Assembly (NCBI GenBank): GCA_002798295.1
Contig: NWQT01000015.1
Span: 26,531-90,530 of the forward strand
Source of the DNA: Lysobacteraceae bacterium NML07-0707
GTDB lineage: Bacteria; Pseudomonadota; Gammaproteobacteria; Xanthomonadales; Xanthomonadaceae
Direction of reading: 5' to 3'
Length of the DNA stretch: 64,000 nucleotides
In this document: positions 1-9,825 of the stretch, piece after piece
Layout: each line of letters starts with the position of its first letter
Position numbering within the stretch: position 1 is the first letter of the stretch
Made by a program: the position numbers and the translations under genes
Notes under the pieces: model-generated
Seen by the model: only the letters and a program-made list of their open reading frames with translations
The model's database searches: none
What the model was told of the DNA's origin: nothing

Positions 1-823
1 CCATCGAATCAGATGCCAGCTGCCGCCGCGAAGTGGCGCGGGAAAAGCCTGCCGGCGCGCCCCAGGAGCCGCCGCGAATCACCTTGCCTGAGTCGCTGCA
101 GGCCTGCGTCCATGCAGTCGCAGTTGACGGTGCGCCATGATGGCTTTCATGCCAGCAATCCTGGGTCCATTCCCAGACATTGCCGCTCATGTCGTGCAAC
201 CCCCAGGCATTGGCGGCCTTGCGCTGCACCGGCTGCTGATCACCGGCACTGTTACCGTCATGCCAGGCCACCGCGTCCGCATCGTCACTGCCGCAATAGC
301 GCTGCCGCTGACCGGCGCGGCAGGCATATTCCCACTCCGCCTCGCTGGGCAGCCGCCAGCCCGGGCCATCGGTTTCATTGAGCCAGGCGATGAAGTCCTG
401 GGCATCGCCCCAGCTCACCATGATCACCGGCGCATCACCGCCACGATTGTTGTATTGCCGAAAATACGGGGTCAGCAAGTCATCGCGGCGTTTTTCGCGG
501 ATAAAGCGCTCAAATTGCTTCAAGGTCACCGGCGTTTTCGCCAGCTGGAATGCCGCCACCTCGACCTGATGCGGCGGCCCTTCGGTGTGGTAGGCCTCGC
601 CATCAACCGGGCTGCAAGCGGGAGTTTCTGCCTGCATCCGGGCAGGCAAACGCCGCGGCGGCACACAGCTGCCCATCACGAAGCTGCCTGCGGGAATATC
701 CACCATGACGATGCCACTGCCGCTGCGTTGCTCGCTGGCAACGGCGGTCAAGGGCAGCAAGGCGGCAAAAACGGCGGTCAGCCAATACTGGCCGATACTG
801 AAGCGACAAATTTGGGTTTTCAT
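1..823 (-). CDS. Formylglycine-generating-enzyme (SUMF1)-like periplasmic protein, C-terminus cut by window edge
   Basis: I read this frame directly; about 274 residues are visible and no stop occurs before the edge. The N-terminus is a classical Sec signal peptide (MKTQICRF, a hydrophobic stretch, then AVAS). It is followed by an FGE-sulfatase fold: an [10 protein letters not shown] opening, a [10 protein letters not shown] strand, [14 protein letters not shown], a [11 protein letters not shown] motif and RGGSW near the edge. In the family this fold either makes formylglycine in sulfatases or serves as a non-catalytic binding domain; I cannot tell which, and no sulfatase is in the window. 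The start overlaps the kdsB stop as ATGA (820-823), so it is probably the last, translationally coupled gene of the exbB-kdsB operon. An FGE-like protein is not a usual member of that operon. Confidence 0.85.
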   Translation of the reverse strand, partial: MKTQICRFSIGQYWLTAVFAALLPLTAVASEQRSGSGIVMVDIPAGSFVMGSCVPPRRLPARMQAETPACSPVDGEAYHTEGPPHQVEVAAFQLAKTPVTLKQFERFIREKRRDDLLTPYFRQYNNRGGDAPVIMVSWGDAQDFIAWLNETDGPGWRLPSEAEWEYACRAGQRQRYCGSDDADAVAWHDGNSAGDQQPVQRKAANAWGLHDMSGNVWEWTQDCWHESHHGAPSTATAWTQACSDSGKVIRGGSWGAPAGFSRATSRRQLASDSM

Positions 824-1632
824 CGGGTGGTTACAAAGGTTTCAGAAATTTGACCGGCGGCAGACAAGGCGCACTGCGCCTGCCAATGTGCTTGGGCGCG
901 CGCCAAGTCCTCGGGGGTATCCACGCCGGGCGGGAAGGCCTCCGGGGTGAGGCCAACCAGGATGCGGTGCCCGGCCTCCAGCACGCGCAGTTGTTCCAGC
1001 GATTCAATCTGCTCCAGCCGTCCCGGCGGCATGGCGGCAAACTGCCGCAAAAAGCCTGCGCGATAGGCATAGATGCCGATATGCCGCAGCCAGTGCTGGC
1101 CCTGCGGCAAATCGTTGCTTGATGTTGCAAAGCTGTCCCGATGCCAGGGCAGCGGCGCACGGCTGAAATACAGCGCCGCACCATCATCCGCACGCACCAC
1201 TTTCACCGCATTGGGGTCGAAAACTTGCTCGCGCGCACTGATGGGGGTGGCCAGCGTCGCCATTGGCGCATCGCCCTCCGCCAGCAACGCGGCCACGGCA
1301 CGGATGCCGCTGGCCGGGGCAAATGGCTCATCACCTTGCAGGTTCACCACCAGCGTGTCATCGCGCCAACCGGCAATGGCCGCGCATTCGGCCAGCCGGT
1401 CGGTGCCGGAGGCATGGCTTGGCGCCGTCATCACTACCTGCACGCCGGGCAGCTGCACGGCCTCGGCGATGCGGACATCATCAGCCGCCACCCAGACCTC
1501 GCGCGCACCGGCGGCCAGCGCGCGGCGCGCCACATGCACAACCAGAGGCGTACCACCAATCAGCCGCAAGGGTTTTCCGGGCAGGCGCGAGGCCGCGTAA
1601 CGGGCAGGGATGGCTACGACAAAATCAGTCAT
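820..1632 (-). CDS. kdsB: 3-deoxy-manno-octulosonate cytidylyltransferase (CMP-KDO synthetase)
   Basis: Activates KDO with CTP to CMP-KDO in the cytoplasm for the lipopolysaccharide inner core. The 270-residue protein opens with [15 protein letters not shown], the nucleotide-binding loop of the family, followed by [23 protein letters not shown] and an [12 protein letters not shown] segment, all typical of KdsB. An in-frame extension to 1713 exists, but ATG at 1632 gives the family N-terminus. That start overlaps the lpxK stop by 8 bp, and its own stop overlaps the downstream FGE-like gene by 4 bp. It lies with lpxK and msbA, so the operon combines lipid A and KDO steps. Confidence 0.96.
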   Translation of the reverse strand: MTDFVVAIPARYAASRLPGKPLRLIGGTPLVVHVARRALAAGAREVWVAADDVRIAEAVQLPGVQVVMTAPSHASGTDRLAECAAIAGWRDDTLVVNLQGDEPFAPASGIRAVAALLAEGDAPMATLATPISAREQVFDPNAVKVVRADDGAALYFSRAPLPWHRDSFATSSNDLPQGQHWLRHIGIYAYRAGFLRQFAAMPPGRLEQIESLEQLRVLEAGHRILVGLTPEAFPPGVDTPEDLARAQAHWQAQCALSAAGQISETFVTTR

Positions 1633-2635
1633 CGGAAGGCTTCCGCAATTGCGCCAGTTTTTCTTCCACCGCCAGCCAGAAGGCTTCCGGCAGGCGCGCC
1701 TCGATCGCCACACACCAACTGTTTTCCGGGGCGAAGCGGGCGCATTTCACCGCGTCTTTTTCAGTCATGAAAATCGGCAAGGGGCTGTCGAAGTCCAGAT
1801 CTGCTGCCGTATAGGCATGATGGTCAGGGAAGGCATGCGGTAGCACGCCCAGCCCCTGTGCGCGCAGCAGCTCGAAGAACCTCTCAGGCTTGCCGATACC
1901 GGCCACGGCATGAATACGCTGCCCGGCAAATTCGGCAAACGGCCGCGCGCGCGCGCCATGCAGCGGAAAAGGATGGCCAAAGACCAGGCGCTGTGGCCAC
2001 TCACCCAGCACGGGCTCCGGCAGCGCGGCACTGATGCCATGGTTGATGACGCGAAAATCCACCTCGCCGGGCGGCTCGCGCAACGGCCCGGCAGGCAGCA
2101 GGCGGCCATTGCCATAGCGATGGCGGGCATCGACCACCTCGATGCGGATATCCGGCAGCAAGGCCAGATGCTGCAAGCCGTCATCGCAGACCACCACATC
2201 GCAACCGGCCTCGGCCAATGCAGCCACTGCGGCCACGCGGTTATTGTCCACCCGCACCCGGGCAGCGGTACGGCGGGCAATCAGCACCGCCTCATCGCCA
2301 TGGGTTTGCGGATGACTGTCCGCCTCCACCCAGCGCGCAGTCGCGGCATCTTCACGGCCATGCCCACGGCTGGCCACCCCCGGCGTCCAGCCCGCCTGTT
2401 TCAGGCGGTTGACCAGGGCAATCACCAAGGGTGTTTTGCCGCTGCCGCCAGCGGTGAAATTGCCAACCACAATCACCGGCACCGCCGGCTTGTGGCGCTT
2501 CAAAAAACCTTTCTGGTAGAGCTTGCGGCGCAGGCTCACCGCGCCGCCGTACAACATCGCCACCGGGCGCGTGTACCACGGCGGCCTGCTATCGCCATAC
2601 CACCAGTGCGGCGTGTGGGGCAGTTTGCGGCTCAT
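1625..2635 (-). CDS. lpxK: Tetraacyldisaccharide 4'-kinase
   Basis: Phosphorylates the 4' position of the lipid A disaccharide at the inner membrane. At 336 residues it has the usual length. The Walker A loop [13 protein letters not shown] lies at about residues 57-69, preceded by a hydrophobic/amphipathic N-terminal segment ([17 protein letters not shown]) that associates with the membrane. The VVCDDGLQH motif (about residues 145-155) carries the conserved acidic pair. Its start overlaps the msbA stop as ATGA, indicating translational coupling. Confidence 0.96.
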   Translation of the reverse strand: MSRKLPHTPHWWYGDSRPPWYTRPVAMLYGGAVSLRRKLYQKGFLKRHKPAVPVIVVGNFTAGGSGKTPLVIALVNRLKQAGWTPGVASRGHGREDAATARWVEADSHPQTHGDEAVLIARRTAARVRVDNNRVAAVAALAEAGCDVVVCDDGLQHLALLPDIRIEVVDARHRYGNGRLLPAGPLREPPGEVDFRVINHGISAALPEPVLGEWPQRLVFGHPFPLHGARARPFAEFAGQRIHAVAGIGKPERFFELLRAQGLGVLPHAFPDHHAYTAADLDFDSPLPIFMTEKDAVKCARFAPENSWCVAIEARLPEAFWLAVEEKLAQLRKPSDD

Positions 2636-4380
2636 GCGCTTTCACGAAATTGCAGTCGGTGCAGATGCGCGTACAGGCCATCGCGGGCGATGAGTTCGGC
2701 ATGGCTGCCCTGCTCCACCAGGCGCCCCTCATCCAGCACCAGTACCTGGTCGGCGTGTTCAATGGTGGAAAGCCGGTGCGCAATCACCAAGGTGGTGCGG
2801 TCGGGCATCAGTTGTGCCAATGCAGCTTGCACCAGGCGCTCGGATTCGTTGTCGAGTGCGGCGGTGGCCTCGTCCAGAATCAGAATCGGCGCATCTTTGA
2901 GCAGTGCCCGGGCGATGGCAAGACGCTGGCGCTGGCCGCCGGAAAGCTTGCCGCCGCGCTCGCCCACCGGGCTGTCGATGCCCTGCGGCAGACGTTCGAC
3001 AAACTCCATGGCATTGGCGCCGCGAATCGCCGTTTCGATCGCCTCACGGCTGGCCGCATGCAATTCGCCATAGGCCACATTCTCGGCAATGCTGCCGTCA
3101 AACAGCATCACCTGCTGGCTGACCATGGCAATCTGGCTGCGCAGGTCGGCCAGGCGGTAATCATGCAGTGGCCTGCCATCGAGCAGGATCTGCCCTGATT
3201 CGGGTTCGTAAAAGCGCGGCAAGAGCTTCACCAGGGTGGACTTGCCACTGCCGGAGCGGCCGACAATCGCGGTCACCGTGCCGGGGCGGGCGACAAAACT
3301 CAAATCGCGGATCGCCGGTGTCTCCTGCCCCTCGTAACGGGCACTGACATGGCGGAACTCAATCAGCCCCTTGGCGCGCGGCAGGGCGTGCCCCCCATCA
3401 TCGGCCTCGTCGGCCTGGTCGAGAATGGCAAACACCCGCTCGGCCGAGGTGATGCCGCGATTGAGCATGTTCTGCACATTGGTCAGCTGCCGCAATGCCG
3501 GCACCAGCGCCACCATCGAAGTCAGCAGCACGCTGAAATCCCCTGCCGAAAGACGCCCGGCACTGGCCTCGAAACCGGCCACCACCAACATCGAGGCCAA
3601 AGTCACCGCGCCCAGGAACTGCACAAACAACGAGAGCATGCCGCGGGTGACTTCGACCTTCATCTCCAGGCGCACATTGCGCAGGGTCTGGCCGCCATAA
3701 CGCTGCATTTCCAGCGCATGCCCGCCATAGGTCTTGACCTCCTGCTGCGCGTGCAAGGCCTGATCGGCGCTCTGCAATGCCGCTGCCGAAGCCTCCTGGA
3801 TGGCGTGGTTGAGGCGCCGGTAACGCTTGCCAATGCGCCCCATGGTCCAAGCCATGATCGGCGCCAGAATCAGCAATACCAGCGATACCCGCCAGCTGGT
3901 CCAGATCATCACTGCCAAAAGCGCCGCAACCTGCAAGGCATTGCCAATCATCACCTTCAGCGCATCCACCGCCGCACGCGCCACCTGGTCGGCATCGCTG
4001 CCAAGGCGGGTCAGCATCGACGGTACCGGCTCGCTGTCAAAATGCTGACCCGGTATGCGCAGGTATTTGTCCATCAATTGCAGTCGCAAATCGCGCGCCA
4101 CATTGCGGCCACTGCGGGCGATGGTGTAGTCACCGGCCAAACCAAACAGGCCGCGCGCCAGCAACAGCAACACCATGGCCACCGGCAGCCACCATTTGAA
4201 GGTCTGTGCCACCAACAAATCGTCAATGATGGGCTGCTGCAATTTGACCACAGCGGCGCTCACCAGCGCTTCGAGCAGCATGGCCGCCGCCGCGGCCAGC
4301 AACAGCCCGCGATAAGGCCGGGCATAGCCCTGCAAGCGCCGCCAGGTTTTTCTGGATGCCACCGTGCTGCTGTCCATCAT
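2632..4380 (-). CDS. msbA: Lipid A export ABC transporter, permease/ATP-binding protein MsbA
   Basis: Flips core-lipid A across the inner membrane. The 582-residue half-transporter has an N-terminal six-helix exporter domain (about 1-320) and a C-terminal nucleotide-binding domain with Walker A GRSGSGKST, Q-loop VSQQV, signature LSGGQRQRLAIARALL, Walker B ILILDEATAALD and switch histidine IAHRLSTIEHAD. It overlaps exbD upstream and lpxK downstream by 4 bp each. The neighbouring lipid A genes support MsbA over other ABC exporters. Confidence 0.95.
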   Translation of the reverse strand: MMDSSTVASRKTWRRLQGYARPYRGLLLAAAAAMLLEALVSAAVVKLQQPIIDDLLVAQTFKWWLPVAMVLLLLARGLFGLAGDYTIARSGRNVARDLRLQLMDKYLRIPGQHFDSEPVPSMLTRLGSDADQVARAAVDALKVMIGNALQVAALLAVMIWTSWRVSLVLLILAPIMAWTMGRIGKRYRRLNHAIQEASAAALQSADQALHAQQEVKTYGGHALEMQRYGGQTLRNVRLEMKVEVTRGMLSLFVQFLGAVTLASMLVVAGFEASAGRLSAGDFSVLLTSMVALVPALRQLTNVQNMLNRGITSAERVFAILDQADEADDGGHALPRAKGLIEFRHVSARYEGQETPAIRDLSFVARPGTVTAIVGRSGSGKSTLVKLLPRFYEPESGQILLDGRPLHDYRLADLRSQIAMVSQQVMLFDGSIAENVAYGELHAASREAIETAIRGANAMEFVERLPQGIDSPVGERGGKLSGGQRQRLAIARALLKDAPILILDEATAALDNESERLVQAALAQLMPDRTTLVIAHRLSTIEHADQVLVLDEGRLVEQGSHAELIARDGLYAHLHRLQFRESA

Positions 4381-4805
4381 TTTTTGGCTGCCACCTGTGG
4401 CGCCGTGGCAATCATGATTTGCTTGAAGCCAAGCTGCCCCAGCGCCTCGTAAGCAGTCACCACCGCCTGATGCGGGGTGCGGGCATCGGCGCGCAGCAGC
4501 ACCGGGCGCTCACGGTCATCGCCTGCCGCCTCGCTGATGCTGCGCTTTAAGCTCTCCACATCGGTGCGCAGTACTTCGCGATCGGCCACGAAATAACGGC
4601 CATCGGCATTGACCAGTACCGACAACGGCTGCACCTGGGTGGGCGCCGGGCTGCCATCGGCGCGCGGCAGTTGCAAACGCAGCACGGCGCGACTGTCAAA
4701 CGTGGTGGTGACCACAAAGAAAATGATCAGCACCAAAATCACGTCGATCAGCGGCACCAGGTTCAATTCCGGCGCATCCTCGGCGCTGCGGTCACGGATA
4801 CGCAT
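4377..4805 (-). CDS. exbD: ExbD/TolR-type biopolymer transport protein
   Basis: Stator partner of the ExbB-like protein, coupling proton flow to energisation of an outer-membrane or envelope process. The 142-residue protein has one N-terminal membrane helix containing the family's proton-carrying aspartate (NLVPLIDVILVLIIFFVV, about residues 15-32) and a periplasmic domain. Its position directly upstream of msbA-lpxK is the arrangement known from xanthomonads. Whether it serves TonB, Tol-Pal or a dedicated LPS-linked function cannot be read from sequence. It begins 3 bp after exbB. Confidence 0.9.
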   Translation of the reverse strand: MRIRDRSAEDAPELNLVPLIDVILVLIIFFVVTTTFDSRAVLRLQLPRADGSPAPTQVQPLSVLVNADGRYFVADREVLRTDVESLKRSISEAAGDDRERPVLLRADARTPHQAVVTAYEALGQLGFKQIMIATAPQVAAKK

Positions 4806-4808
4806 GGT

Positions 4809-5420
4809 TCAGGACTTCCGGCCACTGGCAAGCACATCCAGCAATTGCGCGGCCTCGTGCTCCATCTCGACGATATAGCCGTTGATGCGTCCTTTGAAAT
4901 AGCGGTGGAACATTAATGCCGGAATCGCCACGATCATGCCGGTGGCCGCACATACCAGCGCCTTGCCGATGCCGCCTGCCAGCTGGTTGACATCCCCCAC
5001 GCCGTGATCGCCAATCACCAAGAACATCTGGATCATGCCCACCACGGTGCCAAATAGTCCCAGCAAAGGGCCGGCCGAGGCAATGCTGCCCAGGGTGTTG
5101 AGATATTTTTCCATGCGGTGCACGATGCGCCGGCCGGTATCTTCCACGCGCTCGCGGATGATTTCGCGCGGCTGCTGGCGGGCATCCAGTGCTGCGGCCA
5201 GCAACTCGCCCAGCGGTGATGTGGCGCGCAGCGACTCGATATGCGGCTGCTCCATCTGCCCACGCTTGGCCCAGTTGCGCACTTCATCGCCCAGCCCCTG
5301 CGGCAAGACTTCGGAGCGGCGCAATGTCCAGAAACGCTCGGCGATGATGGCGATGGCGACCAGGGTCAACAACAGCAGGGGAATCATCGGCCAACCACCG
5401 GCCTTTACCAGTTCAATCAT
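4809..5420 (-). CDS. exbB: ExbB/TolQ/MotA-type proton channel protein
   Basis: Polytopic inner-membrane channel subunit paired with ExbD. The 203 residues starting MIELVKAGGWPMIPLL include an N-terminal helix, a cytoplasmic loop and two C-terminal helices containing GSIASAGPLLGLFGTVVGM, the conserved ExbB/TolQ segment. The frame stays open upstream to 5495, but that extension is charged and unlike the family, so I chose ATG at 5420; no strong ribosome-binding site is visible. First gene of the minus-strand envelope operon, divergent from the Hsp90-like gene with about 90 bp between them, which must hold both promoters. Confidence 0.9.
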   Translation of the reverse strand: MIELVKAGGWPMIPLLLLTLVAIAIIAERFWTLRRSEVLPQGLGDEVRNWAKRGQMEQPHIESLRATSPLGELLAAALDARQQPREIIRERVEDTGRRIVHRMEKYLNTLGSIASAGPLLGLFGTVVGMIQMFLVIGDHGVGDVNQLAGGIGKALVCAATGMIVAIPALMFHRYFKGRINGYIVEMEHEAAQLLDVLASGRKS

Positions 5421-5512
5421 GAGCTTGTCAGGGTATGGGTCAAGTCGGGCATAAGCATAACTGATACGGCGCGGGCGCTTGAGCGATAATTGCAAGCCCT
5501 TTTTCGACCCCC

Positions 5513-7396
5513 ATGCCCGTGAGCCATTCCGATTTTCCCGCCACCGCGTCGATTCACCGCGCCGGGGTGGACATGGGCGGACTGATGTCCGTCCTCAGCA
5601 AGCACCTGTACTCCACACCGATGGTCGCGCTGCGCGAGCTGGTGCAGAACGCCCATGACTCCATCCTGCGCCGCAGGCTGGAAGAGTCTGGCTGGACAGC
5701 ACCGGCACGCATCGACATCCTGCCCGATGCCGCCGCCAACATACTGCGCATCATCGACACCGGCGCCGGGCTGACTGAAGACGAAATCCACCAATATCTC
5801 GCCACCGTCGGCGTGGGCTATACCCGCCGCCTGCGTGAGGGCGGTCATGAGGAAAGCGGGCTGATTGGCATGTTTGGCCTGGGCTTTTTGTCGGCCTTTG
5901 TGCTTGCCAAGCGCGTCACCGTGCGTACCACCTCATGGCAAAGCCCCGACAGCGGCTGCCGTTATGTCTCCAGCAATGCCGAACAATACAGCGTGGCGGC
6001 GATGCCCGCGCGCGCAGTCGGCACGGAAATCGTGCTGGAGCTCAAAGACGAATATCACGCGCTGACTCAACCCGTACATCTGCACGAGATTCTTGGCCAT
6101 TACTGCGCCCTGCTTTCCGAGCCGATTCATATCGCAGGTGAAACTGAAGCCATCAATCCCGAGCCGCCGCCATGGCGCAGGCCAGCCGATGCCCCGGCCT
6201 TGCTGCCGCTACAGCAGCGCAAGCTGGAGCATGCCTTTGCCGCGCGCTTCGAGCACAGCTTCGAGCCGGTATGCACCCTGCCGGTCAAACCCGATGGGCA
6301 AAGCGATGCCATCGGCATTTTGTGGGTGCAGGATGGCGCCACCTATGGCACCAGCGACAACCGCAATCTGTCGGTATTCCTGCGCGGCATGTTGCTCGAC
6401 GATGATGCCCGCGACCTGCTGCCGCACTGGGCAGGCTTCATCGGTGGCGTCATCGAATCGCAGCGCCTGACCCCCACCGCCAGCCGCGAGGATTTGCAGC
6501 GCGACGAGGCCTACGAGGCCACCCGCCATGCACTGACCGAGGCGCTGATTGCCGGCCTGGCCGAAGTCGCCCGAAGCCAGCCCGAAGCCTGGCGACGGGT
6601 ACTGTGGCGGCATAACGAAGCCTTGCTGGGCGCGGCGCTGTGTGACGAGCGCCTGTTCGAGCTGCTCAAGGACAATCTGCGCATCCCCACCTCGCACGGC
6701 GACTTGCCGGCCAGCGAACTGCTGGCGCGTGGCGCAGTGCATGTGATGCTGGATCACAAGGCCGGATTTGAAGGCATGCTGTTCAATACCCTCGGCATTC
6801 CGGTGGCGCATGGCAACCGCTATGCAGTGGTGCCGTTCCTGCGCCGCTGGGCCGAGGCGCGCGGCGTGCGTCTGGCCGAGCTGGGCACCGATGCCGGCAA
6901 CCGGCAACTGTTCCGCCCAGCGCCCTTGTCCAGCGAAAAACAGGACTGGCTGAACCAGCATCTGGGCGATGGCGAAGAACTCATCGCCGCACATTTTGCC
7001 CCGCAGGAGCTGCCGCTGGTGGTGGTGCCCGACCGCGACAGCGCGCTCAAAAAGCGGCTGGAAGAAGACAATCACGACAAACAAGTCTCGCTGGCGGCAC
7101 TGCGCCTTGCGCGGCAATTCACCGCCCAAATCGACGATCGCCATCCGGCGCGGCTTTATCTGAATCTGGACAACCCGGCGGTGCAATCCCTGCTTGCGGC
7201 CATCGACCACCAGCCCAGCCAGGCCGCCACCGCCGCCGCCCTGCTGCGCGCATTCAAAACCATTCTTGCCAGCAACACCCCCGGCAACGCCAATGCGGCG
7301 CAATCACGCGAAAAGCTCAGCGCCGCCCTGCACCAGCTGGCCGACAGCATCCAGCAACTCACCCGCCACAATCCCCAGGAGCAATCCCAGGCATGA
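5513..7396 (+). CDS. Hsp90-family ATPase (HtpG-like paralogue)
   Basis: A 627-residue protein with a GHKL ATPase domain of Hsp90 type: ELVQNAHDS with the catalytic glutamate at about residue 42, DTGAGLTEDE at 82-91, and the lid/G2 segment GLIGMFGLGFLSAF at 116-129. The middle domain keeps an equivalent of the catalytic arginine loop (LTPTASREDLQ, R about 325). The C-terminal domain keeps LYLNLDNPAVQSLL, resembling the HtpG dimerisation region. Divergence from canonical HtpG is strong between and beyond these blocks, so I call it a paralogue rather than htpG itself. Its stop overlaps the TPR gene as ATGA, suggesting that the products work together. A client cannot be inferred. A start at the in-frame ATG for M21 is possible. 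Confidence 0.85.
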   Translation: MPVSHSDFPATASIHRAGVDMGGLMSVLSKHLYSTPMVALRELVQNAHDSILRRRLEESGWTAPARIDILPDAAANILRIIDTGAGLTEDEIHQYLATVGVGYTRRLREGGHEESGLIGMFGLGFLSAFVLAKRVTVRTTSWQSPDSGCRYVSSNAEQYSVAAMPARAVGTEIVLELKDEYHALTQPVHLHEILGHYCALLSEPIHIAGETEAINPEPPPWRRPADAPALLPLQQRKLEHAFAARFEHSFEPVCTLPVKPDGQSDAIGILWVQDGATYGTSDNRNLSVFLRGMLLDDDARDLLPHWAGFIGGVIESQRLTPTASREDLQRDEAYEATRHALTEALIAGLAEVARSQPEAWRRVLWRHNEALLGAALCDERLFELLKDNLRIPTSHGDLPASELLARGAVHVMLDHKAGFEGMLFNTLGIPVAHGNRYAVVPFLRRWAEARGVRLAELGTDAGNRQLFRPAPLSSEKQDWLNQHLGDGEELIAAHFAPQELPLVVVPDRDSALKKRLEEDNHDKQVSLAALRLARQFTAQIDDRHPARLYLNLDNPAVQSLLAAIDHQPSQAATAAALLRAFKTILASNTPGNANAAQSREKLSAALHQLADSIQQLTRHNPQEQSQA

Positions 7397-9690
7397 ATAT
7401 CTGGCATTGGATGGAAAAGCTGCAGCAAGACCTCGCCCATGCAGGTCAGGCGCACAGTGCCCAGCTGATTGATGATTTCAGCAGCGAAGTCTGCGACCTG
7501 CAGGTCGAACGCGCCGAAGCGCTGCTGCCGGAAGCCAAAGCCCTGGCGCGCACGCTGGAAAATCCCTGGCTGGAAGTGTTCATCGGCCACTGGGAAATGC
7601 GCAACCGCCTTGGCAACAAGGGCGAAGGCGAAAGCGCCCTGGCCGATGCCGTGGCGCTGTTTGAGCGCGCACACCGCAGCGACACCCATGAATGCCCGCA
7701 GTCGGTGTGTATCACCCAGGACCTGTCCGCCTGCTATGCCAATATCGACGGCCCCGGCTGGGCGGCCGAGCGCATCGAAGTCTGCGATGAAACGCTTGCC
7801 CGCATCACCCCCAAATGGGGCTGCTTCCAGTGCATCTCCATTGAAAAGAGCGAGGCGCTGCTCGACCTCGGACAGGCCCAAGCCGCTTACGACTATCTCG
7901 AACAGCAAACCCGCGCCATCGAGGCTGCAGGCGAAGAAGTCAATGCCGGCATCACCGAGTTTCGCAACAAGCTGCTGCTGGCGCTGGGACGCTACCAGGA
8001 AGCGCTTGAGCATATCGCCAATGAAGAAGCCAAAGCCGATGGCGCCCCGGAATGGACCAATATCAAGCAGCCGCGCGATATTCTGAAAGCCCGCGCCCTG
8101 GCCGCACTGGGGCGTGACGACGCAGCCCTGGAGGCCTTGCCTGCATTGCGCGATATCCATCCCGGCACCCTGCACCGCTGGCTGAATGCCATCTTCCCGG
8201 TGTTGCTGCGTCGCCCGGAACTGAACAACTGGAGCCTCGGCAGCCGCCTGCAACACGGGCTGGACACCCTCGCCCGCCATGGCGCACATCGTCATCTGCT
8301 CGATATGGCCGCGCAGTGCATTGAACTGGCACTGGCACGCGGCGCGCTATGGACGGCCAGGCGACAAATGGCACAGGCGCGCCAGGCACACAGCAAACTG
8401 CGTGTGGATGGCGGTGCCGCGGCCAAACTCGATGCCCTGCAGGCGCGGATCGAGGCACAGGCAGCGATGCCGCTGCCCACCGCCCCGGAAAACCTGCTGC
8501 AATGGCTGGATGAACAAGATGCCGACAGCGCCCGCAACCCGGAGGCAGAAGTTGAATGGCTGCTGGCCGCACTCGCCCAGCGCCCGGATGATTTGGCGCT
8601 GCTCAAGCAAAGCGTCGAAGCGCTGGCCGCCATCGGCGCCCCTGCCGAAGCCATTGACCTGCTCTGGCGCAATGTCCGCCAGAACACCGATAGCGAATAT
8701 CTACCGGCCTACTTCCTGCTCGATCTGCTGCTGGACAATGGCCGCAGTGAGGAAGTCGAACCACTTGCCGAGCTTTATCAATCCGGCGCGCCCGGTGCCG
8801 CCTGCTGGATGCGCGCGCAATTGGCAAAACACAACCGCGACTGGACAGGGTGCGAGCTGCATTGCCGCAAGCTGCTGGCACACGCCCAACCCCCCATGTC
8901 ACACGGTGCCAAGCGCCTGCTGGCGCAAAGCCTGATGCAGCAGCAACGCTTTGCCGACGCCGCCGCCACCTATGCCGAGCTTGCCAGGGACTTGCCCGAA
9001 GATGGCGCAGCGCACTGGGACTATCTCACCGCCGCCAGCGCCGCCCAGGACTGGCAGGGCGTGCGCCGCATGGCCGACGCAATGGGCATGGCGCTGCCCG
9101 AAGGCGATGGCGCACCACAGATGCAGCTAGGCTGGGTACTGATTCGCAGCATCGAAAACGGCGAGCCCATCGATTACTACGCCATGCGCTCAGGCCCCAC
9201 CAATGCCCGCATCATGGAAAACGCCCCGCCACGCTTTCCCCAGCGCAGCGGCGACCAGGTGGCTTTTGATGCCCAGCCCTTGTTCCCGCCGCCGCAGGAC
9301 GACGAAGCACAGCAATACTTTGTGCCGACCTTCATGGCCGTGCATACCTTCCAGCCCGGCGGCCGCGCCCGCAGCCTCATCGTCGAAGGCCCAGACCCCG
9401 GCGATGAGGCCATTGAAGCACTACGCCAAACCCTGCAAGCGCAGGACGCACAACTCTGGGTACACCGCCGCGAAGACTACCAGCTTCACGACCAGGAAAC
9501 CGGCGAAGCACTCCCCGGCATCCTGTTCACCGTAGCACCCCCGCAGGGCACCCCGGCCACCGAAATCGACCGCCAACTGCGCCAGGCCACCGCCCACTGG
9601 CCAAGACCCGTCTGCTGGCTGGCGCTGGCCGAAGACGCCGGCGCCAACCCCGCCCCCCACCAGGCCATCATCGACCGCTACGGGTTGTAA
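7393..9690 (+). CDS. TPR-repeat protein coupled to the Hsp90-like gene; C-terminal domain unrecognised
   Basis: This 765-residue cytoplasmic protein has no signal peptide. Residues about 30-560 are helical and repeat-like, with several degenerate TPR-type units rich in Ala/Leu and pairs such as ALLDLGQAQAAYDYL and LLLALGRYQEALEHI. The last 200 residues form a separate mixed alpha/beta region (around YYAMRSGPTNARIMENAPPR and HTFQPGGRARSLIVEGPDPG) that I do not recognise. Translation starts inside the Hsp90-like stop (ATGA). In eukaryotes TPR proteins are Hsp90 co-chaperones that bind a C-terminal EEVD; the Hsp90-like protein here ends QEQSQA, so any contact would have to differ. Function is inference from the pairing only. 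Confidence 0.75.
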   Translation: MNIWHWMEKLQQDLAHAGQAHSAQLIDDFSSEVCDLQVERAEALLPEAKALARTLENPWLEVFIGHWEMRNRLGNKGEGESALADAVALFERAHRSDTHECPQSVCITQDLSACYANIDGPGWAAERIEVCDETLARITPKWGCFQCISIEKSEALLDLGQAQAAYDYLEQQTRAIEAAGEEVNAGITEFRNKLLLALGRYQEALEHIANEEAKADGAPEWTNIKQPRDILKARALAALGRDDAALEALPALRDIHPGTLHRWLNAIFPVLLRRPELNNWSLGSRLQHGLDTLARHGAHRHLLDMAAQCIELALARGALWTARRQMAQARQAHSKLRVDGGAAAKLDALQARIEAQAAMPLPTAPENLLQWLDEQDADSARNPEAEVEWLLAALAQRPDDLALLKQSVEALAAIGAPAEAIDLLWRNVRQNTDSEYLPAYFLLDLLLDNGRSEEVEPLAELYQSGAPGAACWMRAQLAKHNRDWTGCELHCRKLLAHAQPPMSHGAKRLLAQSLMQQQRFADAAATYAELARDLPEDGAAHWDYLTAASAAQDWQGVRRMADAMGMALPEGDGAPQMQLGWVLIRSIENGEPIDYYAMRSGPTNARIMENAPPRFPQRSGDQVAFDAQPLFPPPQDDEAQQYFVPTFMAVHTFQPGGRARSLIVEGPDPGDEAIEALRQTLQAQDAQLWVHRREDYQLHDQETGEALPGILFTVAPPQGTPATEIDRQLRQATAHWPRPVCWLALAEDAGANPAPHQAIIDRYGL

Positions 9691-9722
9691 GAGCCTATTC
9701 AAAACGCAACTGAAGATGCAAA

Positions 9723-9750
9723 CAGCCCGTCACTCGATCATGACGGGCTG
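9723..9750. terminator. Perfect 10-bp hairpin between convergent genes
   Basis: CAGCCCGTCA (9723-9732) and its exact complement TGACGGGCTG (9741-9750) flank an 8-base loop between the TPR gene and the convergent MuiA-like gene. No immediate T-run follows on the plus strand, so intrinsic termination is plausible in position but not proven. Confidence 0.55.
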
Positions 9751-9825
9751 AGGCAAATCCCCAAAGCATGTATTTTTTGAAAAACGAGCTACGCGCTCCC
9801 AACAAAAAGCCCTGCTGCATTCACA

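Noticed and set aside
3349..4452. 367-codon plus-strand frame opposite msbA
   Set aside because: His/Gln-rich antisense shadow lacking any signal or motif.
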